64,000 nt of DNA from Microbacteriaceae bacterium (GTDB taxonomy: Bacteria; Actinomycetota; Actinomycetes; Actinomycetales; Microbacteriaceae): positions 62,001 to 126,000 of the forward strand of contig JAIXWK010000003.1 in assembly GCA_027491295.1 (NCBI GenBank). Reading direction: 5' to 3'. This document shows positions 50,703 through 61,926 of the stretch, piece after piece. The translations under genes and the position numbers were made by a program. The notes under the pieces are model-generated. The model saw only the letters and a list, made by a program, of their open reading frames with translations. It ran no database searches and had not been told where the DNA came from. Each line of letters starts with the position of its first letter. Within the stretch, counting starts at the first letter, position 1.

Positions 50703-52219
50703 CCCAAAACCCACTCCGCGACCCATTTGATCGCCGCATGCACAAGATAGCCGGACCATCCGGCTTGATTATGTTTGGCGTGACCGGCGATCTTTCGCGC
50801 AAGAAACTACTTCCTGCCATCTATGACTTGGCGAACCGCGGGCTATTGCCGCCAGCCTTCTCGCTGGTTGGTTTTGCGCGTCGCGACTGGAGCGAAGAAG
50901 ACTTTGAGCAAATTGTTTACGAGGCAGTAAAGGCAAACGCCAGAACTACTTGGTCCGAGGATGTTTGGCAGCAGCTAAGCAAGGGAATTCGTTTTGTCGC
51001 CGGCCGTCACGATGACCCGGAAGCATTCAAGAAACTGCGCGAGACCGTTGATGAGCTTGACCGCGAACGCGGCACCGCCGGAAATCACGCTTTCTATCTT
51101 TCAATTCCACCGCGCGATTTCCCTTTGGTTGTTAACCAACTAGAGGCAGCCGGACTCACGCAAGCTGCCACCGGTCAGTTCCGTAGAGTTGTTATTGAGA
51201 AGCCATTTGGTTCAAACCTGGAAACCGCCAAAGAGCTAAACAGCGTTGTAGAACGAGTCTTTCCTGAGGACTCGGTGTTCCGAATTGACCACTACCTAGG
51301 CAAAGAGACCGTTCAAAACATCTTGGCACTTCGGTTTGCAAACCAGATGTTTGAGCCACTTTGGAACTCCAAATACATCGACCATGTTCAAATCACCATG
51401 GCCGAGGACATCGGCATCGGCGGTCGAGCAGGTTATTTCGACGGTATCGGCGCCGCTAGAGACGTAATACAAAACCACCTGCTGCAGCTTTTGGCGCTAA
51501 CCGCCATGGAGCGTCCTGAGACTTTCGACGCCGCGGATCTTCGCGCCGCAAAAGAGCAGGTGCTGGCAGAGGTTGATATTCCTGCGGATCTCTCTCAGCA
51601 CACCGCACGTGGGCAGTATGCCGGTGGCTGGCAAGGTGGCAGCGAGGTTCTTGGTTTCCTAGGTGAAGAGGGTATCAACCCGGATTCTGTGACCGAGACC
51701 TATGCCGCCATGCGACTTGACATCAACAATGCTCGTTGGCAAGGAGCTCCGTTCTACCTGCGTGCCGGCAAGCGACTAGGAAGACGAGTGACTGAAATCG
51801 CTATCGTCTTCAAGCGCGCCGGTCAGCAGCTTTTTGCACAAAACCAAATGTCGCTGCTTGGTGAGAACGCCCTAGTAATCAGGGTTCAACCCGATGAGGG
51901 TGTGACCATGAGATTTGGTTCGAAGGTTCCAGGTCCTGCGATGCAGGTTCGAGACGTCACCATGGACTTTGGCTACGGTCACGCCTTTACCGAGGACTCC
52001 CCTGAGGCTTACGAGCGTTTGATTTTGGATGTCTTGCTGGGTGAACCACCACTTTTCCCTCGCCAGCGCGAGGTGGAATTGAGTTGGGAGATTCTGGACC
52101 CTATTGTGTCTCACTGGGAGGCGTCTGGGCAGCCCGAGCAGTATGCACCGGGTAGCTGGGGACCAAGTTCTTCCGACGAAATGCTTGAGCGCGATGGCAG
52201 AAGCTGGAGGCGTCCATGA
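50699..52219 (+). CDS. zwf: Glucose-6-phosphate 1-dehydrogenase
   Basis: A 506-residue enzyme for the first oxidative pentose phosphate step. The nucleotide site is FGVTGDLSRKKLLPAIYD, the substrate site is RIDHYLGKETVQN with the catalytic His, and VVIEKPFGSNLETAKEL is also conserved. The start is GTG 50699 in a four-base overlap with pgi; it overlaps opcA by four bases too. OpcA, encoded next, is needed for activity in actinobacteria. Confidence 0.97.
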   Translation: MTQNPLRDPFDRRMHKIAGPSGLIMFGVTGDLSRKKLLPAIYDLANRGLLPPAFSLVGFARRDWSEEDFEQIVYEAVKANARTTWSEDVWQQLSKGIRFVAGRHDDPEAFKKLRETVDELDRERGTAGNHAFYLSIPPRDFPLVVNQLEAAGLTQAATGQFRRVVIEKPFGSNLETAKELNSVVERVFPEDSVFRIDHYLGKETVQNILALRFANQMFEPLWNSKYIDHVQITMAEDIGIGGRAGYFDGIGAARDVIQNHLLQLLALTAMERPETFDAADLRAAKEQVLAEVDIPADLSQHTARGQYAGGWQGGSEVLGFLGEEGINPDSVTETYAAMRLDINNARWQGAPFYLRAGKRLGRRVTEIAIVFKRAGQQLFAQNQMSLLGENALVIRVQPDEGVTMRFGSKVPGPAMQVRDVTMDFGYGHAFTEDSPEAYERLILDVLLGEPPLFPRQREVELSWEILDPIVSHWEASGQPEQYAPGSWGPSSSDEMLERDGRSWRRP

Positions 52220-53136
52220 TCGTTGACATGCCAAACACAACCTCGAGCAAAATTGGAAAAAAGCTTCAGGAGCTTAGAGAATCCGGTGGTGTCGTTGCGC
52301 TTGGTCGAGTACTGACGCTGCTGATTGAAACAGATTTTGCTCACATCGAAGAGGCGGTAAAGGCTGCCAATAGCGCAAGCCGACTTCACCCCTCGAGAAT
52401 CATTTTGTTAGCCGATGACGATGAACCTCAGGGTGCCGCCTCATACCTGGACGCCGAGATTCGAGTTGGCGGTGACGCTGGTGCTTCGGAGGTGGTTATT
52501 CTCAAGGCTCATGGCGCGGCCGCCAGCAACCCTGAATCACTGGTTATGGGACTTCTCCTCCCGGATGCGCCTGTCGTGGCCTGGTGGCCATCCTCATGTG
52601 ATCCAAACCCATCCCAGAGCGCAATCGGAAAGATTGCAACTCGTCGCATCGTAGATTCGGCCGAGCAGGCCGATGCACCCGCATTTTTGGCGGAATTTGC
52701 CAAGCACTATCGCCCGGGTGATGGTGATATGGCCTGGACTCGAATTACCCTTTGGAGAGCACAGATCGCAGCGCTTTTTGATCAGCACCTAAATCGCAAG
52801 GTGAGCGCTATCGAAGTCATTGGTTCCGATCTTTCTCCAAGTGCGGCACTTCTGGCAAACTGGCTGGAGCTGCGTTTAGGCGTAATAGTAAAGATCGAGC
52901 ACAGACTTGACGGTGTGAATGTTGAAGGAATCGCCGGTGTCAGAATTCACTTCACCGATGGCGAGCTAGAGATTATCCGTCACGGCGAGGTTGCCGAGAT
53001 TGAGCAGACCGGTGCTCCGAACTCATCTGTCCTACTCCCTCGTCGATCTAACCAAGACTGCCTAGTTGAGGACATGAGGTTCCTCGGCGAGGACGAAGTC
53101 TTTGGTGAGGTCCTTACCAAAGGCTACGGTCGATGA
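52216..53136 (+). CDS. opcA: Glucose-6-phosphate dehydrogenase assembly protein OpcA
   Basis: A 306-residue protein of the OpcA family, which assembles or activates Zwf. Segments typical of the family are RIILLADDDE, LLLPDAPVVAWWPSSCDPNP and DMAWTRITLWRAQIAALFD. No enzymatic motif. Placed between zwf and pgl with four-base overlaps on both sides. Confidence 0.94.
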   Translation: MIVDMPNTTSSKIGKKLQELRESGGVVALGRVLTLLIETDFAHIEEAVKAANSASRLHPSRIILLADDDEPQGAASYLDAEIRVGGDAGASEVVILKAHGAAASNPESLVMGLLLPDAPVVAWWPSSCDPNPSQSAIGKIATRRIVDSAEQADAPAFLAEFAKHYRPGDGDMAWTRITLWRAQIAALFDQHLNRKVSAIEVIGSDLSPSAALLANWLELRLGVIVKIEHRLDGVNVEGIAGVRIHFTDGELEIIRHGEVAEIEQTGAPNSSVLLPRRSNQDCLVEDMRFLGEDEVFGEVLTKGYGR

Positions 53137-53831
53137 TCGAGGTCAAGGAGTTTTCCTCCGAGGCAGCCCTCACGGCTCAAGCTGCTAGTGACATCGCTTT
53201 GTTGCTGGAGCAGGCAATCGCATTGCGCGGCAAGGCGAGACTTGTTCTAACCGGTGGCACTCTAGGCATAAAGATTCTTGGTGATTTCAAGACACTAGGG
53301 CTGGATCTCTCGAATGTTGAAAGCTTCTTTGGCGATGAGCGCTTTGTTGATCTGGAACACCCTGATCGAAATGAGCACCAGGGCATTGTTGCCTGGCCGG
53401 ATCTCTCTGCAGCAAAGTTAAACCGTTTCCCCGCAGCGGATACGTCGCTGGAAGAAGCGGCCAGAGAGTTCAACTTGCACATTGAATCGCTATTTGGACC
53501 TCTTGGTGACTCGGCACCAGTCTTTGATGTTGTGATTTTGGGAATGGGGCCTGATGGGCACGTTGCTTCGCTGTTTCCTGGTCACCATCAGGCACAGAGC
53601 TGGATCATTGCGGAGAAGCTATCGCCTAAGCCTCCTGCGGAACGCTTATCTTTTAGCTACCAAGCGCTCAATCGCTCCAGGGCGGTCATTTTCTTGGCAT
53701 CGGGAAGCGCCAAAGTAGAAGCAGCTCAGTGTGCGATTCAGAACCAAGCTTGTGATTTGCCAGCAGCAAAGGTCAAGGGATTAGAACTTACTCGTTGGTA
53801 TGTAGACGAGGAAATTAGCCGCGAGCTTTAG
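53133..53831 (+). CDS. pgl: 6-phosphogluconolactonase
   Basis: A 232-residue DevB-type enzyme that hydrolyses the Zwf product. Motifs: VLTGGTLGIKIL, SFFGDERFVDLEHPDRNE and LGMGPDGHVASLFPGH with the catalytic His. It ends the tkt operon. The 3' end overlaps the convergent rbpA-type gene by 17 bases, and no terminator is present. Confidence 0.95.
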   Translation: MIEVKEFSSEAALTAQAASDIALLLEQAIALRGKARLVLTGGTLGIKILGDFKTLGLDLSNVESFFGDERFVDLEHPDRNEHQGIVAWPDLSAAKLNRFPAADTSLEEAAREFNLHIESLFGPLGDSAPVFDVVILGMGPDGHVASLFPGHHQAQSWIIAEKLSPKPPAERLSFSYQALNRSRAVIFLASGSAKVEAAQCAIQNQACDLPAAKVKGLELTRWYVDEEISREL

Positions 53832-54192
53832 CAGCCGCGGCTGCACGCTCACGACGCTCACGAATTGCTTGTAGCGCTTCATCAAGAATCTCGGCAGCCT
53901 CTTCGTCGGTGCGACGCTCTTTCACATAGGCCAGGTGAGTCTTGTAAGGCTCAATCTTTGCAACCTGTGGTGGGTTTGCCTTGTCCATGCCAGCTGGCAG
54001 GCCACAGTGAGGGCAGTCGATCTCACTAGGAACGTCTTCAGGGTTTACAGTTGCCGCGAAGAACTGGCTGGCGTGGTGATTGTTGGAGCAAAAGAAGTCT
54101 CTAGCAATTCGCTCGACCTTGTGGCCACGGTCCTGCTCGCCCATTGGGCCAGCACCAACGCGAGCACCTCTAATGGATGCTGAATTGGTCAA
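53815..54192 (-). CDS. Second RbpA-family RNA polymerase-binding protein
   Basis: A 125-residue protein built like RbpA: a Gly/Arg N-terminal tail (SIRGARVGAGPMGEQDRG), a core with C35, H39, C60 and C63 in the same Cx3H...CxxC order as the first copy, and a C-terminal EPYKTHLAYVKERRTDEEAA that parallels the sigma-interaction domain. Microbacteriaceae commonly have this form next to secG. The start chosen is TTG 54192, just after the secG stop and preceded by GAGTGGG; an in-frame TTG at 54207 lies inside secG. Confidence 0.85.
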   Translation of the reverse strand: MTNSASIRGARVGAGPMGEQDRGHKVERIARDFFCSNNHHASQFFAATVNPEDVPSEIDCPHCGLPAGMDKANPPQVAKIEPYKTHLAYVKERRTDEEAAEILDEALQAIRERRERAAAAAKARG

Positions 54193-54193
54193 T

Positions 54194-54442
54194 TTATACC
54201 CACTCAAATCTGGTGAATAGGCCTAGCACGATGATTACTACAAGCCAGATTAGACCAAGCACGATAGTGATTCGGTTGAGGTTGCGCTCGGCAACACCTG
54301 AGGAGCTCATAGTTGATGACATTCCGCCACCGAACATGTCTGCAACACCGCCGCCACGACCCTTGTGAAGCAGAATAAGCAAGATTAGTAGCACGCTGGT
54401 GATTGCCAGCAACACCAATAGTGCGGTTTGTAGAACAGCCAT
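54194..54442 (-). CDS. secG: Preprotein translocase subunit SecG
   Basis: An 82-residue protein with two membrane helices (about 4-21 and 55-76) joined by the conserved LLHKGRGGGVADMFGGG segment. It aids SecYE-driven export. CTAAGGAAACC precedes ATG 54442. A small palindrome (GCGTTTTATACGC, near 54455) and a TTGACA lie between tpiA and secG, so it may have its own promoter. Confidence 0.95.
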   Translation of the reverse strand: MAVLQTALLVLLAITSVLLILLILLHKGRGGGVADMFGGGMSSTMSSSGVAERNLNRITIVLGLIWLVVIIVLGLFTRFEWV

Positions 54443-54480
54443 GAGGTTTCCTTAGGTTTGCGTATAAAACGCCTGTCAAA

Positions 54481-55255
<775 letters not shown>

Positions 55256-55263
<8 letters not shown>

Positions 55264-56463
55264 TTAGGACCTCCAGTCCAGGCAAAACTTTTCCTTCAAG
55301 ATACTCAAGCGATGCTCCACCACCGGTTGAAATGTGTCCAAATGCCGACTCGTCGAACCCGAGCGCCCTTACAGCTGCAGCTGAGTCTCCCCCGCCAACC
55401 ACCGCAAGACCCTCAACCTCGGTCAGTGCTTGAGCAACTGCCTTGGTTCCGTGTGCGAAGTTCGCAAATTCAAACACACCCATCGGGCCATTCCAAAACA
55501 CGGTAGCCGATGAGCTCACAGCCTGAGCAAATGCCTTTGCGGACTCCGGTCCAATGTCTAGACCTAATCCGTTTGCACCAAAACTTGAGCCTTCAATAGC
55601 ATCCGCCGAGACAGTCTCAAACGGAGCGTCTGGTGAAAAACTTGCGGCAACCACGATGTCGGTTGGAAGAACAACCTCCACGCCTAGCTCTTTGGCTTGG
55701 CTAAGGAAAGTCTTCACGGTTTCGATCTGATCAGCTTCCAGAAGGCTCTTGCCTACCTTGTGACCAAGGGCAGCCAAGACTGTAAACACCATTCCGCCAC
55801 CGATTACTAAGCGATCAACCTTTGGTAGCAGGTGTCCCAGAACTCCAAGCTTGTCGGAAACCTTTGATCCACCAAGAACCACGGTGTATGGACGCTTTGG
55901 CGACTCGGTTAGCTGCTTTAGCACCTCTAGCTCATTAGCAATTAGGTCACCTGCGTAGCTTGGCAGAAGCTCAGCTAGCTCGTAGACACTCGCCTGCTTG
56001 CGGTGAACAACGCCAAAACCATCGGAAACCAGAATGTCTCCCAGTACGGCAAGCGCTCTAGCGAAGGAATTGCGCTCTGCTGCGTCCTTTGATGCCTCAC
56101 CAGGGTTGAACCTTAGATTCTCAAGGAGGCAAACTCCGCCGTCTTGCAGAATCTTCATAGCCGCCACAGCTTGCGCTCCGACGGTGTCCTGAGCGAATAC
56201 CACCGGTTGACCAAGCAGTTCTTCTAGTCGAGTCGCTACCGGAGCCAGGGAGTATTCAGCGTCCGGTGCACCCTCTGGGCGTCCAAGGTGGGAGCAGATG
56301 GCAATTCGTGCTCCGGCCGCGATCAATCGCTTGATTGTTGGCACGGAGGCGCGAATACGACCATCGTCAGTAATAACGCCGTCCTTCAGCGGGACGTTTA
56401 GATCACAGCGGAGAATTACACGCTTACCGGCAAGATTCCCGGCGTTATCTAGACTGCGCAGCA

Positions 56464-56464
<1 letters not shown>
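55256..56464 (-). CDS. pgk: Phosphoglycerate kinase
   Basis: A 402-residue two-domain kinase. Substrate motifs are RCDLNVPLKDGVITDDGRI and CSHLGRPEG; GGSKVSDKLGVL and GGGDSAAAV are in the nucleotide domain. It makes ATP from 1,3-bisphosphoglycerate. Its start overlaps the gap stop by one base (TAATG). Confidence 0.97.
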
Positions 56465-57504
<1,040 letters not shown>

Positions 57505-57528
57505 CTACGCTTCATTGAGCGGACTGAG

Positions 57529-58146
57529 TCAGCCTAGCAGGAGAGAGCGGCTGTTCACCTTAACGGACGCAAACCTTGCCGCAACATCCTGCCAGTTGAT
57601 GATGTTCCAGAAGGCCTTTACGTAGTTTGCTTTTACGTTCTGGTAGTCCAGGTAGAAAGCGTGCTCCCACATATCCAGCATCAATAGCGGCAGGGTTCCA
57701 ATTGCTAGGTTTCCCTGCTGGTCGTATAGCTGTCCAATGATCATGCGGTTGCCAATTGAGTCCCAAGCTAGGTATGCCCAGCCCGAGCCCTGAATGGTCA
57801 TCGCCGCTGCGGTGAAGTGAGCCTTGAAAGCGTCGTAAGAACCGAAGTACTCGCTAATTGCAGCCAGTAGCTCGCCTTCGGCATCGCCACCGTTTGGGGT
57901 TAGGTTCTTCCAGAACACGCTGTGGTTGATGTGACCACCTAGGTTGAAGGCCAGATCCTTCTCAAGCTTTGGAAGGTTTGCGAAGTTATTGGATGAGCGC
58001 GCCTCAGCCATCGCATCTAGCGCGGCGTTTGCGCCTGCGACGTAGGCTGCGTGGTGCTTGGAGTGGTGCAACTCCATGATGCGGGCCGAAATGTGAGGCT
58101 CGAGGCTTGCGTAGTCGTAGCTGAGCTCTGGAAGGGTGTAGGTCAT
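57529..58146 (-). CDS. sodA: Superoxide dismutase, Fe/Mn family
   Basis: A 205-residue dismutase. The four metal ligands are His in MELHHSKHHAAYV, His in NLGGHINHSVFWKN, and Asp and His in LDMWEHAFYLDYQN. It disposes of superoxide from the respiratory chain. Start ATG 58146 follows AAGGAG; the open frame runs 41 codons further into whiA and is rejected. Metal choice (Fe or Mn) cannot be told with certainty. Confidence 0.96.
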   Translation of the reverse strand: MTYTLPELSYDYASLEPHISARIMELHHSKHHAAYVAGANAALDAMAEARSSNNFANLPKLEKDLAFNLGGHINHSVFWKNLTPNGGDAEGELLAAISEYFGSYDAFKAHFTAAAMTIQGSGWAYLAWDSIGNRMIIGQLYDQQGNLAIGTLPLLMLDMWEHAFYLDYQNVKANYVKAFWNIINWQDVAARFASVKVNSRSLLLG

Positions 58147-58156
58147 TTGGTGCTCC

Positions 58157-59137
58157 TTAGTTTTCATCCAATAAATCTGTAATCGCGCTCTCGGTATCTG
58201 GAATTCCCAAATCCTGAGCCTTTCTATCGGCGGTAGCCAATAGGCGACGAATCCTTCCGGCAATCGCATCTTTGGTCATCGGCGGGTCTGCCAAACGACC
58301 AAGTTCATCAAGCGATGCATCGCGGTGTTGCAGACGAAGCTCCCCTGCGTATTTGAGGTGCTGCGGCGCATCTGGCCCCAAGATCTCAAGGGCACGCTGA
58401 ACGCGAGCGCCAGCGGCAACGGCTGCCTGCGCGCTGCGGCGAAGATTCGCATCGTCGAAGTTAGCTAGACGGTTAGCCGCTCCCCTGACCTCGCGTCGGT
58501 TTCGAAGCTCTTCCCACTTCACAACCTGGTCGGTGCATCCCATTTGCTTCAGAACTTCGGTAATTCCCTCGCCATCACGAATCACCACGCGGTAAACGTT
58601 TCTTACCTCACGTGCCTTTGCGCTGACGCCGAGGCGTCTTGCAACGCCGACTAGCGCCATTGCCGATTCATTTCCAGGGGCGGTGATCTCCAGCGATGTG
58701 CTTCTGCCCGGATCGGTCAGCGTGCCGTGAGCCAAGAATGCTCCGCGCATAATTGCACGAGCTTCATCCATGGTCGAACTCACCAAAGTAGCTGGTAGGC
58801 CGCGGACAGGTCGGCCTCGGTTGTCGATCAGGCCAGTTTGGCGGGCCAAAAGCTCACCGTCTTTCAGGACGCGAATCTGGTAACCGCTGTGCTTGCGCAA
58901 TCCTCCAGCTGAAACCACCGATAGTTCGGAGTGAATGCCATAGAGTTCCAGGATTGCTCTGGACATGCGTCGAGCCAGCGCCGCACTGTCTAGCTCTACC
59001 TCAATCGCTATGCGACCGGAGATTAAATGCAGACCACCGCAGAATCGCAGAATGGTAGCCAGCTCGGCCGCTCGCTCGAGACCCTTACCAAGCGGAGTGC
59101 GGGCAAGTTCTTCTTTGATCTCTTGCGTTAGTGCCAT
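58157..59137 (-). CDS. whiA: DNA-binding protein WhiA
   Basis: A 326-residue protein with an N-terminal LAGLIDADG-like domain ([17 protein letters not shown]) without nuclease activity and a C-terminal helix-turn-helix ([20 protein letters not shown]). It controls cell division and sporulation genes in actinobacteria; in non-sporing members it is a division or growth regulator. It follows rapZ after three bases. The sodA start is 10 bases downstream. Confidence 0.94.
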   Translation of the reverse strand: MALTQEIKEELARTPLGKGLERAAELATILRFCGGLHLISGRIAIEVELDSAALARRMSRAILELYGIHSELSVVSAGGLRKHSGYQIRVLKDGELLARQTGLIDNRGRPVRGLPATLVSSTMDEARAIMRGAFLAHGTLTDPGRSTSLEITAPGNESAMALVGVARRLGVSAKAREVRNVYRVVIRDGEGITEVLKQMGCTDQVVKWEELRNRREVRGAANRLANFDDANLRRSAQAAVAAGARVQRALEILGPDAPQHLKYAGELRLQHRDASLDELGRLADPPMTKDAIAGRIRRLLATADRKAQDLGIPDTESAITDLLDEN

Positions 59138-59140
59138 TTC

Positions 59141-60013
59141 TTACTCTCTACCCAAGTCTCGGTGCTTGACCGAGATTCTTACATCGGCCTCATCCGCAAG
59201 GATTTCGGCAATTCGGTTTGCAATTGCTACAGAGCGGTGCTTGCCGCCGGTGCATCCAATTGCGATGGTTGCAAAGCGCTTGTTCTCGGTTCTGTAGCCG
59301 GCCAAGGTTGTTCTCAGCACAGCCGCATAGTTGGTTATGAAATCCTGGACCCCAGGCTGTGCCAAAACGTATTCGGACACCGGTGCATCGTTTCCGGTCA
59401 TGGCGCGAAGCTCGTCTTGCCAGTGCGGGTTTGGAATGAATCTGGCATCCGCGACCAAATCAGCATCGGTTGGAATGCCATATTTGAACCCAAAGCTCAT
59501 CACATTGACCTTTAGGCCTCTCGCGTTGGTGGCAAAGGCTTCGGCTACGCGGTTTGTCAGCTGGTGAACATTCAGTTCAGTCGTGTCAAAAACAATGTCA
59601 GCCATCTCGCGAAGTGCCAGTAGCTCCTGGCGCTCGGCGGCAATGCCGTCGACGATGGTTCCCTCGCCCTGGAGCGGGTGGGGTCTGCGGACCGCTTCAA
59701 AGCGCTTGACGAGTGCGCCATCGTTGGCTTCTAGGAAAAGCAACTGAACATTGACATCCCTCGTGCGCAACTGTTCGATGTTGCCGATTAGCTCATTAAA
59801 GAACTCTCCTCCGCGAACATCGATGATTACCGCAATACGCGGGAGATTGGCCTTGCTGAGTGAAAAGAGGTCGGAAATCGGACCTAGTAACTGCGGTGGA
59901 AGGTTGTCGATGACATACCAACCCTGATCTTCCAAAGCGTTACCAACGGTGGATCGACCTGCGCCCGACATGCCGGTTACGATCAGCAGCTCCGGCTTGC
60001 GTGTCGTATCCAT
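59141..60013 (-). CDS. rapZ: RNase adapter / nucleotide-binding protein RapZ
   Basis: A 290-residue P-loop protein. Walker A is GMSGAGRST, and IDVRGGEFF and LFLEANDGALVKRF are family motifs; the C-terminal IAIGCTGGKHRSV is the conserved ligand-binding end. In Escherichia coli RapZ targets small RNAs that control GlmS; the role in actinobacteria is less clear. AAGGGGTG precedes ATG 60013. yvcK, which normally separates rapZ and whiA, is absent. Confidence 0.93.
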   Translation of the reverse strand: MDTTRKPELLIVTGMSGAGRSTVGNALEDQGWYVIDNLPPQLLGPISDLFSLSKANLPRIAVIIDVRGGEFFNELIGNIEQLRTRDVNVQLLFLEANDGALVKRFEAVRRPHPLQGEGTIVDGIAAERQELLALREMADIVFDTTELNVHQLTNRVAEAFATNARGLKVNVMSFGFKYGIPTDADLVADARFIPNPHWQDELRAMTGNDAPVSEYVLAQPGVQDFITNYAAVLRTTLAGYRTENKRFATIAIGCTGGKHRSVAIANRIAEILADEADVRISVKHRDLGRE

Positions 60014-60076
60014 GTCACCCCTTGTTTTATGCGCTACCCAAGGTTAGTGCTTCGGCGTGTCGCGCAAGATAACAAT

Positions 60077-61924
60077 TCAAGAATCGCTGAGTGCTTTTAG
60101 GACAATTTCTGCAATTTTTGGACCAAATCCCGGCAGCTGAGAGATCTCCTCAGCGCTAGCCAATTTGATTCGCTTCAATGACCCAAATTTGCGAAGCAGC
60201 AATCTTGCTCTGCGCTCCCCTAAACCATCGATTTCGAGCAGTTGACTGGAGATAGTTTTTGACCTGGATGCTCGCTGCGCTGTGATTGCAAAGCGGTGAG
60301 CCTCATCGCGGATGCGCTGCAGCAAAAAGAGCTCTTCGCTGGTTCTAGGGAGAATCAGCGGGAAGTCGTCCCCGTCTGTGTAGATCTCCTCTAGACGCTT
60401 TGCCAAAGTTGCGATGGTGATGCCTTCGACACCTGAGTCTTGAATCGCCCTAATGGCGGCATTTCGCTGCGGAAGGCCGCCGTCGATAAGCATCAGAGAT
60501 GGTCGGTAGCTGAACTTCTCCCCCTGATCGTCCTGTGCAAGATACTTCAACCTGCGCATCAAGACCTGGTAAATTGACTCGGTATCGTCTGCGGTTTCAA
60601 GGTTAAAGCGACGGTACTGGTCTTTCTTCGGAAGGCCATCCTCGAAAACAACCATTGAGCCAACGGTCCCGGTGCCTCCAAGGTGAGAGATGTCGTAGCA
60701 CTCGATGCGTAGCGGAGCGTTTTTCATCCTGAGGCTGCGTTGGATTCCGGAGAGTGCGTCTGCTCTGGCTGTGAAATCGGCTGAGCGCTTGAGTTTGTAA
60801 CTCTTTAGGGCGTGGGAGGCATTGGTGCCAGCAGTCTCAAGCAGCTTCGCCTTATCTCCCCTGGTCGGATTTAGCACCTCGACCTTTGAACCGCGAAGTT
60901 CGCCGAGCCACTGCTCCAACTCTTTAGCGTCGTTTGGTTTGGTGCTGACCAATAGCTGTTTTGGAACTTCCAGGTGCTGACTGGACGTCGATGGGGTGTA
61001 AAGCTCCTGTATTACGTATTCCATGAGCTCGGAATTACTTCGGTCGAGCTCAAGGTCGACCACCATGGAGCGATTACCTCGGATGCGACCGCCACGAATA
61101 AAGAAAACCGAAACCGCAGCACTCAGTTCGTCCCTAGCGATGCTTATTAGATCTGCATCGGTTCTGTCATCAAAGACCAAAGTGCTTTTCTCGAGAACCT
61201 TTTCTAGGGCGAAGACATCGTCTCTAAGCTGTGCCGCAAGCTCATAGTTTTGATCTTCGGAGGCCTTTTTCATGCGCGAGCTGAGCTCTTTTATGTAGCT
61301 CTCATCTCCACTTGCCAGAAAGTCTCCGAGTCTTTTGGCAAGGGCTTTGTGATCGGGTTGACTGATGCGGTCAACACAGGGTGCTGAGCACTTACCGATA
61401 TCGGCAAGTAGACACGGCCGATTCTGCTGCTTGGCTCGCTGGAAGATTCCAGCGGTGCAGCTTCGAACTGGGTAAACCTTGAGCAAGGTGTCTAACGTCT
61501 CGCGAATCGCCCAGGCCTGGGTATAAGGACCCAGAACTCTTGCGCCTTTGATTTCTCGATTGCGGGTAATAAATGCCCTTGGAACCGAATCGCTAACCGT
61601 TATCGCCAGATAGGGATAGCTCTTGTCATCTTTGAAGCGAACGTTGAACGGTGGATCGAACTCCTTGATCCACATAAATTCGAGCTGCAGAGCCTCATAC
61701 TCGCTTGGAACAATGGTCCACTTCACGTCTCTAGCAGCCAGCAACATGCGCTGGGTGCGTTCGTGCAGTGATGCCAAAGGCCCGAAGTAATTACTTAGCC
61801 TTGCCCTAAGGTTCTTGGCTTTTCCGACGTAGAGAACTCGACCTGATTCATCAACAAAGCGATAGACACCTGGTTCAGTTGGTATCTCGCCGGTAGATGG
61901 CCGAAAGGCTAGGTCGTTGGCCAT
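60077..61924 (-). CDS. uvrC: Excinuclease ABC subunit C
   Basis: A 615-residue nuclease that makes both incisions in nucleotide excision repair. The GIY-YIG domain is at 16-60 (GVYRFVDESGRVLYVGKAKN), followed by a Cys-rich region (GKCSAPCVDRIS), a UvrB-binding UVR segment, an RNase H-like domain (IECYDISHLGGTGTVGSM, LMLIDGGLPQRNAA) and a C-terminal tandem HhH (SQLPGFGPKIAEIV). Its ATG is two bases after the uvrA stop. Confidence 0.96.
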   Translation of the reverse strand: MANDLAFRPSTGEIPTEPGVYRFVDESGRVLYVGKAKNLRARLSNYFGPLASLHERTQRMLLAARDVKWTIVPSEYEALQLEFMWIKEFDPPFNVRFKDDKSYPYLAITVSDSVPRAFITRNREIKGARVLGPYTQAWAIRETLDTLLKVYPVRSCTAGIFQRAKQQNRPCLLADIGKCSAPCVDRISQPDHKALAKRLGDFLASGDESYIKELSSRMKKASEDQNYELAAQLRDDVFALEKVLEKSTLVFDDRTDADLISIARDELSAAVSVFFIRGGRIRGNRSMVVDLELDRSNSELMEYVIQELYTPSTSSQHLEVPKQLLVSTKPNDAKELEQWLGELRGSKVEVLNPTRGDKAKLLETAGTNASHALKSYKLKRSADFTARADALSGIQRSLRMKNAPLRIECYDISHLGGTGTVGSMVVFEDGLPKKDQYRRFNLETADDTESIYQVLMRRLKYLAQDDQGEKFSYRPSLMLIDGGLPQRNAAIRAIQDSGVEGITIATLAKRLEEIYTDGDDFPLILPRTSEELFLLQRIRDEAHRFAITAQRASRSKTISSQLLEIDGLGERRARLLLRKFGSLKRIKLASAEEISQLPGFGPKIAEIVLKALSDS

Positions 61925-61926
61925 CT

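Noticed and set aside
58147-58269. 41-codon extension of superoxide dismutase
   Set aside because: It overlaps the whiA coding end out of frame; ATG 58146 has AAGGAG upstream and matches the family N-terminus.
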